NCBI RefSeq assembly: GCF_007993755.1
Contig: NZ_CP042467.1
Location: forward strand, 3,620,001-3,684,000
Length of the DNA: 64,000 bases
Direction of reading: 5' to 3'
DNA from: Microvenator marinus
GTDB taxonomy: Bacteria > Myxococcota_A > Bradymonadia > Bradymonadales > Bradymonadaceae
Under the pieces are notes generated by a model, which was not told the DNA's origin, made no database searches, and worked only from the letters and a program-made list of their open reading frames with translations. The position numbers and the translations under genes are program-made. Shown in pieces: positions 41,521 to 50,202 of this stretch; position 1 is the first letter of the stretch, and each line of letters begins with the position of its first letter.

Positions 41521-43916
41521 CTATGGATCGACGAACCTTTTCCAAACTCGCCGCGATGAGCGTGGCGACCACCGCGGCAGCTCGGCTCGCACATGCCAAG
41601 GTGCCAGAAAACCCTTCGCAACGGGTCGATCCTAATGGCGTGACCTGGGCAAAGGCACCCTGTCGTTTCTGTGGCACTGGTTGTCATGTTCAAGTGGGTA
41701 CCCGGTCTGGCAAGGTCGTCAGTATTGCCGGTGACGCCAAGGCTGAGGTCAACCGTGGGCTCGCCTGTGTCAAGGGCTATCATGTGGGGTTGATCCTCTA
41801 TGGAAAAGACCGCCTGACACAACCGCTGCTCAAACAAGGCGACCGACACGTTCCTATTTCGTGGGAGCGGGCGATCGATGTGATCGCGCAGCGCATCATG
41901 GCAGACCCGAAGTCCTTTGCCTTCTACGGCAGCGGCCAATGGACGATTCCAGAAGGCTATGCCGCCCAGAAATTCATGAAAGGCGGTCTCTCAAACAACC
42001 ATATCGATCCCAATGCGCGCCTCTGCATGGCATCGGCTGTGACTGGCTTCGTCAGTACGTATGGCGTGGATGAGCCTGCCGGCACATTCACCGACATCGA
42101 CAAGGCGGACGTGGTGATCTGCTGGGGCAACAACCCGGCAGAGATGCACCCGGTCCTCTTCTCAAGACTGATCGACCGACGTGCCCGTGGCGAAAAGATC
42201 ACCCTCATCGATATTGGCACGCGTCGCACCCGCACGACCGACCATGCGCAGCACTATCTGGAGTTTAAGCCGCACACGGACACAGCGATTGTCAATGGCA
42301 TCGCCCACCTCCTGATCAAGAACGGGACCTGGGACAAGGAGTTTGTAGAGAAATTCTGCAATTTCCGAGCACCTTCGGATCCTCCCACCCTGAACGGGAA
42401 GGCTATTACCTTCGAGGAGTACAAGAAGTTCGTCGAGCCCTACACACCTGAGTATGTCGAAGAGTTAAGCGATGTTCCGGCCGCCGATATTCGGCTCCTG
42501 GGCGAGCTCTTTGGCAGGCGCGATCTCAAGATCACAAGCCTGTGGTGCATGGGTGTAAACCAGCACACGCAGGGCACCGCCATGAACCAAATGCTCCATG
42601 GTATCCACTTTCTAAGCGGGCATTTTGGCAAGCCTGGCGACTCCCCGACGAGCCTGACCGGCCAGCCCTCAGCGTGTGGAACGGTTCGAGAGGTCGGCAC
42701 ACTCGCGCACGCGCTTCCTGGTGGCCGTGTGGTCGCCGATGAGCAACATCGCAAGGATGCCGAGGATATCTGGAACGTCAAACCTGGCTCAATCGACCCG
42801 AAACCTGGCTACCATACCGTGTTGATGTGGGAGAAGTTCTCTACTCCCAAAGAGCAAGGTGGGGATATTTCGACCATCTGGGTACAGGTGACCAACCCGG
42901 GCCAGACGCTACCCAACCTCAACAAGCTCTTTCATCCATCACGCAAGCTGAAGGACAAGTTCCTTATCGTCTCCGATGTGTACCCAACGGCGACCACCAA
43001 AGACGCGGATCTTATCTTGCCATCGGCCCTCTGGGTCGAAAAGAACGGCATGACCGGGAACTCGGAGCGCCGCACCCAGCAATGGTTCAAGATGGTGGAG
43101 CCTCCGGGCCAGGCCCGAGACGATGTTTGGCAAACGCTCGCTGTGGCGCGCCGGCTCTTTGATCTCGGGCATCCTGGGATGAAAGATCGCGATGGAAACT
43201 TCATCTTCGACATGAAGGATGAGAGCGGCAAGAGCGTGCCCGTCTGGGATTTTAGGCGTTTCTATGACGTCAATGTGGATGAGCAACTTTTCAACGAGTA
43301 CCGCAAATTCACACCTTACAAGCATAAGAACCTTGCTCCCTATCAGGAGTATGTCAAAGCCCGAGGACTCCGCTGGCCCGTGGTCGAACAGTCAGATGGT
43401 TCTTGGCGCGAGACGCAGTTTCGCTTCACCGAGTTTGATGACCCCTTCGTGAAGAAGGGAGCTGGAATCCAGTTCTATCATTCGGTGACTAAGGACGACC
43501 GCGCCCAGATCTGGTTCAATCCATACATGCCTCCACCGGAGTCACCTGATGCGGACTATCCGTTATGGCTATGTACCGGTCGGGTGATCGAGCATTGGCA
43601 TAGCGGTACCATGACCATGCGCGTAGGGCCGTTGCGGCGTTCGATGCCGCAGGCTTATGTGGAGGTGAACCGTGACGATGCACAAAAGCTCGGAATTCGT
43701 GATGGAGAGGTTGTGGTCGTAGAGTCTAGGCGTGGATCTGTGGAGCTGCCGGTTTGGATCGATGGGCGAGGGAAGCCGCCAAAAGGATCTGTTTTTGTAC
43801 CGTTCTTCGACGAGCGCATCATGATCAACAACGTAACCCTGGATGCACACGACCCGTTCTCGAAGCAGCCAGACTACAAGAAATGTGCGGTCCGGCTGCG
43901 CCGGAAGGGAGCCTAA
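41517..43916 (+). CDS. napA: Periplasmic nitrate reductase catalytic subunit NapA
   Basis: A 799-residue molybdoenzyme, close to the NapA norm of about 830. Tat signal DRRTFSKLAAMSVATTA (RR at 5-6). [4Fe-4S] ligands C49, C52, C56 and C84, with the lysine (K86) that follows. C170 in NARLCMASAVTGF is the expected molybdenum ligand of NapA. Later segments GTAMNQMLHGIHFLSG and TGRVIEHWHSGTMTMR are the bis-MGD binding regions typical of NapA. It reduces nitrate to nitrite in the periplasm. The ATG overlaps napD's stop. Downstream the NapB-like cytochrome follows with 5 bp between. Confidence 0.95.
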   Translation: MTMDRRTFSKLAAMSVATTAAARLAHAKVPENPSQRVDPNGVTWAKAPCRFCGTGCHVQVGTRSGKVVSIAGDAKAEVNRGLACVKGYHVGLILYGKDRLTQPLLKQGDRHVPISWERAIDVIAQRIMADPKSFAFYGSGQWTIPEGYAAQKFMKGGLSNNHIDPNARLCMASAVTGFVSTYGVDEPAGTFTDIDKADVVICWGNNPAEMHPVLFSRLIDRRARGEKITLIDIGTRRTRTTDHAQHYLEFKPHTDTAIVNGIAHLLIKNGTWDKEFVEKFCNFRAPSDPPTLNGKAITFEEYKKFVEPYTPEYVEELSDVPAADIRLLGELFGRRDLKITSLWCMGVNQHTQGTAMNQMLHGIHFLSGHFGKPGDSPTSLTGQPSACGTVREVGTLAHALPGGRVVADEQHRKDAEDIWNVKPGSIDPKPGYHTVLMWEKFSTPKEQGGDISTIWVQVTNPGQTLPNLNKLFHPSRKLKDKFLIVSDVYPTATTKDADLILPSALWVEKNGMTGNSERRTQQWFKMVEPPGQARDDVWQTLAVARRLFDLGHPGMKDRDGNFIFDMKDESGKSVPVWDFRRFYDVNVDEQLFNEYRKFTPYKHKNLAPYQEYVKARGLRWPVVEQSDGSWRETQFRFTEFDDPFVKKGAGIQFYHSVTKDDRAQIWFNPYMPPPESPDADYPLWLCTGRVIEHWHSGTMTMRVGPLRRSMPQAYVEVNRDDAQKLGIRDGEVVVVESRRGSVELPVWIDGRGKPPKGSVFVPFFDERIMINNVTLDAHDPFSKQPDYKKCAVRLRRKGA

Positions 43917-43921
43917 GGCCT

Positions 43922-44695
43922 ATGGACGCCTATACCGCCAGAAAGGCTCTGAATGTGGGATTGCTGATCGTGATGGCCGTGGCGGCCGTTGGTTTCTTTA
44001 TTGGTACTCGACAGGGTGTTGAAGTCACCGGCTATACGTGGTTCGTCGAGCCGGAGAAAAAGCCTGAGAGAGAGTATCCGCCGGCTCTGAGTTATTCGGA
44101 GCGTATGGAGTCTCCGCAACGCATGAACCCGGGCCTACATAGTAATTTTGATGTACTCAGTGCTCAACCTATTCCAGAAGGTGAGGGTGATGCCACCGAC
44201 CCCGCATTGCGTGAGGCTGCTCGTCTGGTGCGGGCTGAGGGACGTGCCTACGAAGGCGCACCGCCCACCGTGCCTCATCCTATCGACCATTCAGGGGATG
44301 CTGCGTGTTTGGTTTGTCACCAAAGTGGGATGCGGATTGCCGGGCGACGGGCACCTGCGATGAGTCATTCAACTTACACCAACTGTACTCAATGCCATGT
44401 CGAGCGTGAGGCAAATCTTCCTTTCGAGGAGTTGAATCCTGACGCTATTCCCTTGGATTCGAGTTTTGAGGGGTTTCGACCGGCACGGGAAGGAGAGCGT
44501 GTTTGGGATGGAGCGCCGCCACAGATGCCGCATACCACACGCATGCGTGAAAATTGTGCCAGCTGTCATGGCCCTCACGGCCCCGAAGGCTTGAGAACCA
44601 CACATCCAGAGCGACAAAGCTGCACGCAATGCCACGCTCCTAAGGCAGACTTCAATCAATTCCCAACCTCGGAGACCGATGAGTTCTGGCGATGA
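43922..44695 (+). CDS. napB: NapB-like cytochrome with duplicated heme module (tetraheme)
   Basis: A 257-residue protein with an N-terminal signal anchor (ALNVGLLIVMAVAAVGFFIG). Four heme sites: CLVCH (129-133), CTQCH (155-159), CASCH (212-216) and CTQCH (234-238). The two halves look alike: GAPP, PH, CXXCH, G-rich stretch, H, CTQCH repeats at about 112-160 and 197-239. Normal NapB has only two hemes, so this appears to be a tandem duplication. It would transfer electrons to NapA. The last 17 bp overlap the start of the ferredoxin gene. The ribosome-binding site is weak. Confidence 0.82.
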   Translation: MDAYTARKALNVGLLIVMAVAAVGFFIGTRQGVEVTGYTWFVEPEKKPEREYPPALSYSERMESPQRMNPGLHSNFDVLSAQPIPEGEGDATDPALREAARLVRAEGRAYEGAPPTVPHPIDHSGDAACLVCHQSGMRIAGRRAPAMSHSTYTNCTQCHVEREANLPFEELNPDAIPLDSSFEGFRPAREGERVWDGAPPQMPHTTRMRENCASCHGPHGPEGLRTTHPERQSCTQCHAPKADFNQFPTSETDEFWR

Positions 44696-45377
44696 CAAGC
44701 TGAGCAGACGCGAGCTCTTCGCGAAGCTTCGGCCAGAGAAGAAGCCCAGAAGCGCTGATTACGAAGAGGTCGCACAGACACCTGCAGCGCTGCCAGAGTC
44801 GAACTTTGATCTCCTCGGCCTCCTCCAGCGCATTGAAGGTAATCAGGACCGCACCGTCAAAAGTCGCGTTATGCCCGTCTTGCGCCCACCCGGAGCGATC
44901 GACGAGACGACTTTCCTGGCCGAATGTACCCGCTGTTTGGCCTGCATCGAAGCCTGCCCTTACGACGCGATAGGACTCGCCGGCCCGCAGCTGCGTGGGG
45001 CCGAAGGGACGCCAGTCCTGCACCCTTTGCAGAGCCCCTGCAAGATGTGCCCGGACACACCGTGTATCACCGCATGTCAAACGCCGCGTGAAACAGGAAT
45101 TCAACCCTCGGGGGTTCTCGTCGCTGGGCGCGGATTTCACATGGGTAAGGCGAGCATCAAAACCTCGGACTGCCTCGCCTATCAGGGAGGGTTCTGCTCT
45201 ACATGCGCCGAGCGCTGCCCGGTGTCAGGTGCTATCGAGGTGAACATGGGTAAGCCAAAGATTGTCCCCAATTTATGTACAGGCTGTGGCATCTGCCATC
45301 ACGTCTGCCCAGCGCCATGGAACGCTATCATCCTAATGCCCGAACTGATGCGCCCCCCTCGTGAGATAAAACCATGA
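44679..45377 (+). CDS. NapF/NapG-like polyferredoxin
   Basis: A 232-residue protein with four cysteine sets: CTRCLACIEACP (about 83-94), CKMCPDTPC, DCLAYQGGFCSTCAERCP and LCTGCGICHHVCP, fitting four [4Fe-4S] clusters as in NapG/MauM proteins. The N-terminus KLSRRELFAKLRPEKK lacks a hydrophobic Tat core, so it resembles the cytoplasmic NapF. A NapH partner is absent. It may help NapA maturation or shuttle electrons. The ATG overlaps the 3' end of the NapB-like gene by 17 bp. Confidence 0.8.
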   Translation: MSSGDDKLSRRELFAKLRPEKKPRSADYEEVAQTPAALPESNFDLLGLLQRIEGNQDRTVKSRVMPVLRPPGAIDETTFLAECTRCLACIEACPYDAIGLAGPQLRGAEGTPVLHPLQSPCKMCPDTPCITACQTPRETGIQPSGVLVAGRGFHMGKASIKTSDCLAYQGGFCSTCAERCPVSGAIEVNMGKPKIVPNLCTGCGICHHVCPAPWNAIILMPELMRPPREIKP

Positions 45378-45688
45378 AACTCCCAGACGTCCACCAGGCA
45401 ATTCTCGATCAAGAGACACTGAGCGCCTATTTCCTAGATCTCGATCAGGCAGCTCAAGTACTCGAGGTACGCGCCAAAGGGCATGAAGCCCTTCGCGCAA
45501 ATGAGTCCACCTTGGATCTCTTGAGAGGACGTGTTCTCTTCGAAGGAAAAGACGTCGCAAGCCTCCAAATACGCTATAACTTTGAAGGTATTGAGTGGTG
45601 GGACACTTTGAGCTGGATCGCAGGAGAGATACGGCTAGTCAGAATCGGGCATGACTGGAGTGAGATTGAAGAATCAACCTCTACCTAA
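45374..45688 (+). CDS. Unrecognised small protein at the end of the nap operon
   Basis: A 104-residue soluble, acidic protein whose ATG overlaps the ferredoxin stop (ATGA), so it belongs to the nap operon. It contains DQETLSAYFLDLDQAAQVLEV and VASLQIRYNFEGIEWWDTLS, the latter aromatic-rich. The last five residues overlap the end of the convergent sensor kinase. No family is recognised. The position suggests an accessory factor, possibly for maturation of NapA or the ferredoxin. Confidence 0.65.
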   Translation: MKLPDVHQAILDQETLSAYFLDLDQAAQVLEVRAKGHEALRANESTLDLLRGRVLFEGKDVASLQIRYNFEGIEWWDTLSWIAGEIRLVRIGHDWSEIEESTST

Positions 45689-47240
45689 GGACCTTTGCTA
45701 CAAGATGGATTAGTGTCTCGATCGAATAGGGTTTAGGCATGAACCCTGCGAGTTTCAGCTCGGAAATTGTAGCCGGTGCGTCCGTAAAGCCACTGGATCC
45801 AATGATCGGAATCCTCGGGTTTATCGCTCTCATTGCAGCAATTGTCGAAGGGCCATCCATGATCGGCATGGCCATGTCTGTGATCACGAGGGTCATTTGG
45901 TCGAGATGATCTGCGAAGTGTACTAATGCCTCAGCGCCGTTTGCTGCCGTAAGCACACGATAGCCGTGTTGTTTGAGTATATGCTCGAGCATCTCTCGAA
46001 TGGGCGGCTCGTCATCAACTACCAAGATCAACTGGCCATCACCATGCGGAAGGAAAACCTCGCCAGTTGGAGGTTGGTCCGTAGCCGTTGAATCGCTGAC
46101 CGGGAGTAGGACTTCGAAGACTGTTCCTCGGCCTTGAGTAGAGTGGACGCTGATTTCGCCTTCGTGATTCTTAACTATGGTATGAGTCGCCGCAAGCCCA
46201 AGCCCCGTGCCCTTTCCAGGTGGCTTTGTTGTGAAGAATGGCTCAAAAATCCGCTCCGCCACATCTGGAGCCATTCCGCTTCCGGTGTCTTGGACTCGCA
46301 ATTTGATATACGCGCCCGCTTCCAGCCCCACCGAAAAATAAGCCCGAAGTTTATCAACGTCTGTATTCTCAATCGCTATCGTTATCTCACCACCCTGTGG
46401 CATGGCATCTCTCGCATTGACCACCAGATTGAGAAGAACCTGGTGAAGCTGCGACGGGTCTCCCTCGACTCGCCAAGTCTGTTCTGGGACTTCGACCTTG
46501 AGTTCAATAGACTTCGGGAATGTCTCACGAATAACCTTCGAGATGTCGTCAACAATATCACGCATGTCGATGGCGACTTTCGCACCTGGTGTCCCTCTCG
46601 CAAAAGTCAATAACTGCTTGACCAGTTCGGTACCACGGTGCGCACACGACTCGATCACCTCGGCGAATCGAGTCATCTCGTCTAGACTTTCAACCTCTTG
46701 CATCAATTGGGTGGAAAAGACGATAGGTGTGAAAATGTTGTTGAGGTCGTGAGCCACCCCTCCAGCAAGTGTTCCCACGCTCTCGAGGCGTTGAGACCGC
46801 AGGAGTTGTTCTTCGAGTTCCTTTTGCCTTGTGCGATCCGAGACTCCACCCACGACGCGCTGGATTTCGCCTTCCGTGTTTCGGATGATCAGCGCACGGT
46901 CCACCACACTGGCATAGGTGCCGTCGCTCTTGAGACACCTGTACTCCACACTCCAGCGAGATTGACTCCCTCGGTATATCGCTTGAATTCCATTCTTGAT
47001 GCGCTCAATATCTTCTGGATGAATGCGCTTGAACCATTGTCCTGATCTATAGTTGGACAGGTCTTCGTCAGGCAAAAGCCCAAACGTGCGAACAAATTCG
47101 TCGTTCCACCACATCGTATCGCTCTCAGCGTCCCAGTCCCAGATCGCGTCACTTGATGCATTGCTGAAACGACGTGAGTTCGGGAGGGCACACTTCGAGA
47201 TAGTTGATGCCGACGGCCGAATAGTTGGCCGCAAGTCCAT
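45681..47240 (-). CDS. Hybrid sensor histidine kinase (PAS-HisKA-HATPase-REC)
   Basis: A 519-residue protein. A PAS domain (SSDAIWDWD to [15 protein letters not shown], about 29-145) is followed by HisKA with His164 in [10 protein letters not shown], a HATPase domain ([33 protein letters not shown]), and a C-terminal receiver domain (LILVVDDEP ... [10 protein letters not shown]). The first 25 residues of this frame look non-coding: an upstream PAS domain lies in another frame (47149-47355), so the gene may have suffered a frameshift. The C-terminal 8 bp overlap the nap-operon end. No membrane segment is seen; it probably senses a cytosolic signal. Confidence 0.85.
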   Translation of the reverse strand: MDLRPTIRPSASTISKCALPNSRRFSNASSDAIWDWDAESDTMWWNDEFVRTFGLLPDEDLSNYRSGQWFKRIHPEDIERIKNGIQAIYRGSQSRWSVEYRCLKSDGTYASVVDRALIIRNTEGEIQRVVGGVSDRTRQKELEEQLLRSQRLESVGTLAGGVAHDLNNIFTPIVFSTQLMQEVESLDEMTRFAEVIESCAHRGTELVKQLLTFARGTPGAKVAIDMRDIVDDISKVIRETFPKSIELKVEVPEQTWRVEGDPSQLHQVLLNLVVNARDAMPQGGEITIAIENTDVDKLRAYFSVGLEAGAYIKLRVQDTGSGMAPDVAERIFEPFFTTKPPGKGTGLGLAATHTIVKNHEGEISVHSTQGRGTVFEVLLPVSDSTATDQPPTGEVFLPHGDGQLILVVDDEPPIREMLEHILKQHGYRVLTAANGAEALVHFADHLDQMTLVITDMAMPIMDGPSTIAAMRAINPRIPIIGSSGFTDAPATISELKLAGFMPKPYSIETLIHLVAKVLR

Positions 47241-47355
47241 TGGTGCTCCCGAACTCCGTCCAGCGATGGTTCACGAATTCAATGGTGCCCATATCGGAAA
47301 GCAGCGCTGCGATATGCGGGATCGCGTCGAGAAAGTTCTGGGGTGAAATTTGCAT
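47149..47355 (-). pseudogene. Frame-disrupted first PAS domain of the adjacent sensor kinase
   Basis: A 68-codon frame (ATG 47355) encodes a PAS-like start (NFLDAIPHIAALLSDMGTIEFVNHRW, with GINYLEVC at the end of the conserved core) and then runs to a stop at 47149, overlapping the kinase frame. Joining the frames needs a +1 shift near 47160-47200. The PAS core is also short, so an internal deletion with a frame change is possible. Alternatively a sequencing error or programmed shift exists. Confidence 0.5.
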
Positions 47356-47500
47356 AGTTGTCTGCCCTCACGCAGACCCTGATTCTCTCAGGTCAAGTAC
47401 TCGGAGAAAAGATCTGGATCATATCGAAACACGAAGCTTTCGATTCGTGTCAAATAGCTCTGGCGCGGGGATATGATCTCAGTCATATACGGATACAAGT

Positions 47501-47519
47501 GAAAATGATAATCAGTATC
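47501..47519 (+). promoter_or_regulatory. Fur box before chuW
   Basis: The 19 bases GAAAATGATAATCAGTATC match the classic Fur consensus at 17 positions. They lie about 33-51 bp upstream of the chuW start, where they would cover the promoter and give iron repression. A weaker ATATGA/TCATAT inverted repeat at 47471-47488 lies just upstream. Confidence 0.82.
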
Positions 47520-47551
47520 AATATCAGTTGCTCGAGTGACTAGGTGATGAA

Positions 47552-48856
47552 GTGAAACCAACAATGGACCTAAGCGAAGCCCTACAAAGTGCGTTTCCAT
47601 TCAGGCGCCCCCTCTTACCGTGGGCTGGCTATCGTCTGATCGAGCAAAGCTCGATTGAGGACGTTTGGAATGCGGCTTTGTGTGAGCTAGGGCAAAGTGA
47701 CCGACCCAATCGGCGCACGATTTATATCCATATCCCATTCTGTGCAAATCATTGTCTTTTTTGTGGTTTTTACAAGAATAGGGCGCAAGAAAACCGCATG
47801 GAAGGCTATGTAGACCGACTAATCCGGGAGATGGAACGTCAGGCTCATGGACTCTCCGAGGGAGGACTTGTGCACGCGGTTTATCTCGGTGGAGGAACGC
47901 CCACAGCGTTGGGGGCGGACGAACTCTTTGAAGTGGTCTCGGCTATACGTAGGCTCTTTCCTCTTGCGAATGATTGTGAAATCACCGTGGAGGGAAGGGT
48001 GATTCACTTCACAGAAGAAAAGATTGAGGCAGCTCTAGAAGGGGGAGTAAATCGTTTCTCAATTGGTGTGCAGTCGTTCGACACCTTGGTTCGCAACAAG
48101 CAAGGACGCCGCTCTAGCCGTAAAGAGGTGCTCATGTTCCTCGAATCCCTTTTGGCACGGGACCGAGCAACCGTCGTCTTCGACCTCATGTTTGGTCTGC
48201 CACTTCAAACACGCCAGGTTTGGATGGACGACTTAGAGACTGCAATCGCGTTGAAACCTGATGGGATTGATATCTATTCGCTCGCACTTTTTCCCGGAAC
48301 ACCGCTTTTCAAGGCGATCAAACAAGGTTCCATTGAGCCCGGTGCTTCACGTCAAGAATTGGGCGAGTTCTATGCCATGGGTGTGGAATCACTATCAAAA
48401 GCAGGATGGCTGCATCTCTCAAACTCGCATTTTGCCAGCGGTACGCGAGAGAGAAATCGATACAATATCATGATCAAAGAAGGAGCTGAAACGCTTGGGT
48501 TCGGCTCAGGCGCGGGAGGGGCCATCGGTAGGTACAGCTATCAAAGAGATGCTGATCTCGACGCTTGGTCAACAAGTGTGGACGCAAACACCTCCACAAT
48601 CTCACAACTTTCGATCGCGGACGAAAATGAATCGACACGGGCGATGATCACTGGACAGTTGGAGCAAGGTCGCCTCGACCTGACAAGTGTGATGCGACTC
48701 AGACCTGTGCAACTTCAACTCGCCAAAAAATTGGAGGAGTTCGCTGGAAAGAATCTCATCACCAACCCAGAACCTAGGACTGCGCTTACTCTGGCTGGAC
48801 GGTATTGGAGCACCAATATTCGCGGAGAAATTCTCCAAATCCTTAACATGGAATAG
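47552..48856 (+). CDS. chuW: Anaerobic heme-degrading radical SAM methyltransferase ChuW/HutW
   Basis: A 434-residue radical SAM enzyme. The [4Fe-4S] ligands are C64, C68 and C71 (IPFCANHCLFCGFY). YLGGGTPTAL and EGRVIHF are the next conserved stretches, then GVQSFDTLVRNKQGRRSS, and a HemW-like C-terminal part. Relatives cleave heme under anoxia to the linear tetrapyrrole anaerobilin, releasing iron. The GTG at 47552 has AGGTGATG upstream; the ATG at 47564 is an alternative. Fur-box control and the ChuX- and ChuY-like genes behind it make HutW/ChuW far more likely than HemW. Confidence 0.9.
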   Translation: MKPTMDLSEALQSAFPFRRPLLPWAGYRLIEQSSIEDVWNAALCELGQSDRPNRRTIYIHIPFCANHCLFCGFYKNRAQENRMEGYVDRLIREMERQAHGLSEGGLVHAVYLGGGTPTALGADELFEVVSAIRRLFPLANDCEITVEGRVIHFTEEKIEAALEGGVNRFSIGVQSFDTLVRNKQGRRSSRKEVLMFLESLLARDRATVVFDLMFGLPLQTRQVWMDDLETAIALKPDGIDIYSLALFPGTPLFKAIKQGSIEPGASRQELGEFYAMGVESLSKAGWLHLSNSHFASGTRERNRYNIMIKEGAETLGFGSGAGGAIGRYSYQRDADLDAWSTSVDANTSTISQLSIADENESTRAMITGQLEQGRLDLTSVMRLRPVQLQLAKKLEEFAGKNLITNPEPRTALTLAGRYWSTNIRGEILQILNME

Positions 48857-48860
48857 ACAC

Positions 48861-49358
48861 ATGACAACGACACAAACAACACTTGCACAACATCTTACAT
48901 CACACTTTGATACGGTACTCGAAGTCGTCGCCAAGGAGTTTGACACGACACTGCTTGAAACACTTCGCAACCTGCCTCCAGGCTTTGCAACGGAGCGAGC
49001 TGGAGAGCACTTCGTCGATGTGCTCAGATCGATTGCAACATGGGGGATAGTGACCACGATTGTGCACACCGAAGATATCATCGCTGAATTTGTAGGAGAG
49101 TTTCCTGATGGTTCCATGGGAAGAGGATTCTACAATCTAAAGGCTGAGACAGGATTGACCGGGCATCTTCGCCCCGAGCGATGTGATAAGATCGTATTTC
49201 TGGAGAGACCTTTCATGGGTTTACCTACAGCATCCGTTCTTTTCATCAATCGGGAAGGGGGGGCAATGTTCAAGATATTCTTGCGCCGCAATGAGGCTAG
49301 AGAGCTCGCCCCCGAGCAACTGAGGGCATTCCGTGATCTCGCCGAGAGGGTGAAATGA
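48861..49358 (+). CDS. chuX: Heme utilisation carrier ChuX/HutX
   Basis: A 165-residue protein of the HutX/ChuX family: ETLRNLPPGFATERAGEHFVDVLR near the start, WGIVTTIVHTEDIIAEFVGEFPDG in the middle, then YNLKAETGLTGHLRPERC, and VFLERPFMGLPTASVLFINREGGAMFKIFLRRNE. These cytoplasmic proteins bind heme and pass it to the degrading enzyme. It is 4 bp downstream of chuW and overlaps chuY (ATGA). Confidence 0.88.
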   Translation: MTTTQTTLAQHLTSHFDTVLEVVAKEFDTTLLETLRNLPPGFATERAGEHFVDVLRSIATWGIVTTIVHTEDIIAEFVGEFPDGSMGRGFYNLKAETGLTGHLRPERCDKIVFLERPFMGLPTASVLFINREGGAMFKIFLRRNEARELAPEQLRAFRDLAERVK

Positions 49359-50026
49359 GTCGCGTTCTAATTTTTGGGTCTACGCGCGGAGTGGGACTGG
49401 AACTTGCGCGATTCTTGTTCGAAGCCGGGGCCAAAGTCGGAACCTTGGTAAGGGCAGATTCTGATATTTCACAAATTGAGACTCTTGGTGTGGACATCTA
49501 TGTTGGCGACGCCTTTTCTCAAGACGATGTGAACGACACTTTCCAGCGATTTAAGCCAGATATCGTGGTGTCAACGCTTGGTGGTCGTGATGTGAAAGGG
49601 CGAAGGGTGGACTCCACTGGGAACATCAATGTCATTCGTGGTGCGCAGAAGTCCGGGGCGAAACGGTTGATATTGGTCACCTCGTTGGGGTGTGGTGAGT
49701 CCTATTCATTCATGTCAGAGCGCGCAAAAGAGGCATTTGGAGAGGCGTTGTTGGCCAAGACCAAGGCGGAAGACTATTTGCGCAGTACCGACTTGAATTG
49801 GTCCATCATTAGGCCCGGTGGTCTTCGCAACGGGGAGAGCACGCGGGGCGGCGCGCTCTGGGAAGTGGCTGATCTACATGGATATATCTATCGAAAGGAC
49901 GTGGCCGAGCTCGTTGTCAAAATATTGGACAACCCAGCGTCCTTCAGACGGGTCTTGGTTGCTCTTGATGCAACCGATCTCAGAACGGCTTTGGATCCTC
50001 AACCTAAGGCATGGTGTACCCTATGA
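49355..50026 (+). CDS. chuY: NAD(P)-binding Rossmann protein, ChuY-like anaerobilin reductase
   Basis: A 223-residue SDR-like protein: nucleotide-binding FGSTRGVGLELARFL, then GDAFSQDDV, STLGG, RLILVTSLGCGES, a KTKAEDYLRSTDLNWSIIRPGGL segment and YIYRKDVAELVVKIL. It is an atypical SDR (NmrA-like). In the chuWXY operon the third protein reduces the reactive anaerobilin product with NADPH. Position and coupling (ATGA with chuX) support this assignment. Its stop overlaps a lipoprotein-like start. Confidence 0.85.
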   Translation: MSRVLIFGSTRGVGLELARFLFEAGAKVGTLVRADSDISQIETLGVDIYVGDAFSQDDVNDTFQRFKPDIVVSTLGGRDVKGRRVDSTGNINVIRGAQKSGAKRLILVTSLGCGESYSFMSERAKEAFGEALLAKTKAEDYLRSTDLNWSIIRPGGLRNGESTRGGALWEVADLHGYIYRKDVAELVVKILDNPASFRRVLVALDATDLRTALDPQPKAWCTL

Positions 50027-50202
50027 AAATACAAAACGGTGTTCTATTGGCCTTACTTTTGACGGCTTGCGGAGAGTCGTCGGTATCTTCGCGACCTCCT
50101 GATAGCGACCTACATCTTCCCGACCAAACCCCGGCGGATGTAGGGGAGGCTGCGCTCAAAAAAGAGGCGGCCGGAAGACGCTGGTGGCGACCTCGTCTAT
50201 GA
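50023..50202 (+). pseudogene. Truncated lipoprotein fragment
   Basis: Fifty-nine codons starting at an ATG that overlaps chuY's stop. A good lipoprotein signal (NGVLLALLLTAC) and a short linker are followed from about residue 46 by RRWWRPRL, which is the wrong-frame reading of the sigma-factor-like sequence that begins there. The reading frame therefore probably runs into foreign sequence, and the original 3' part is lost or shifted. Confidence 0.45.

Noticed and set aside
47552-48856. Coproporphyrinogen dehydrogenase HemN or HemW
   Set aside because: The radical SAM core fits, but the Fur box and the HutX- and ChuY-like genes directly downstream match the heme-degradation operon.
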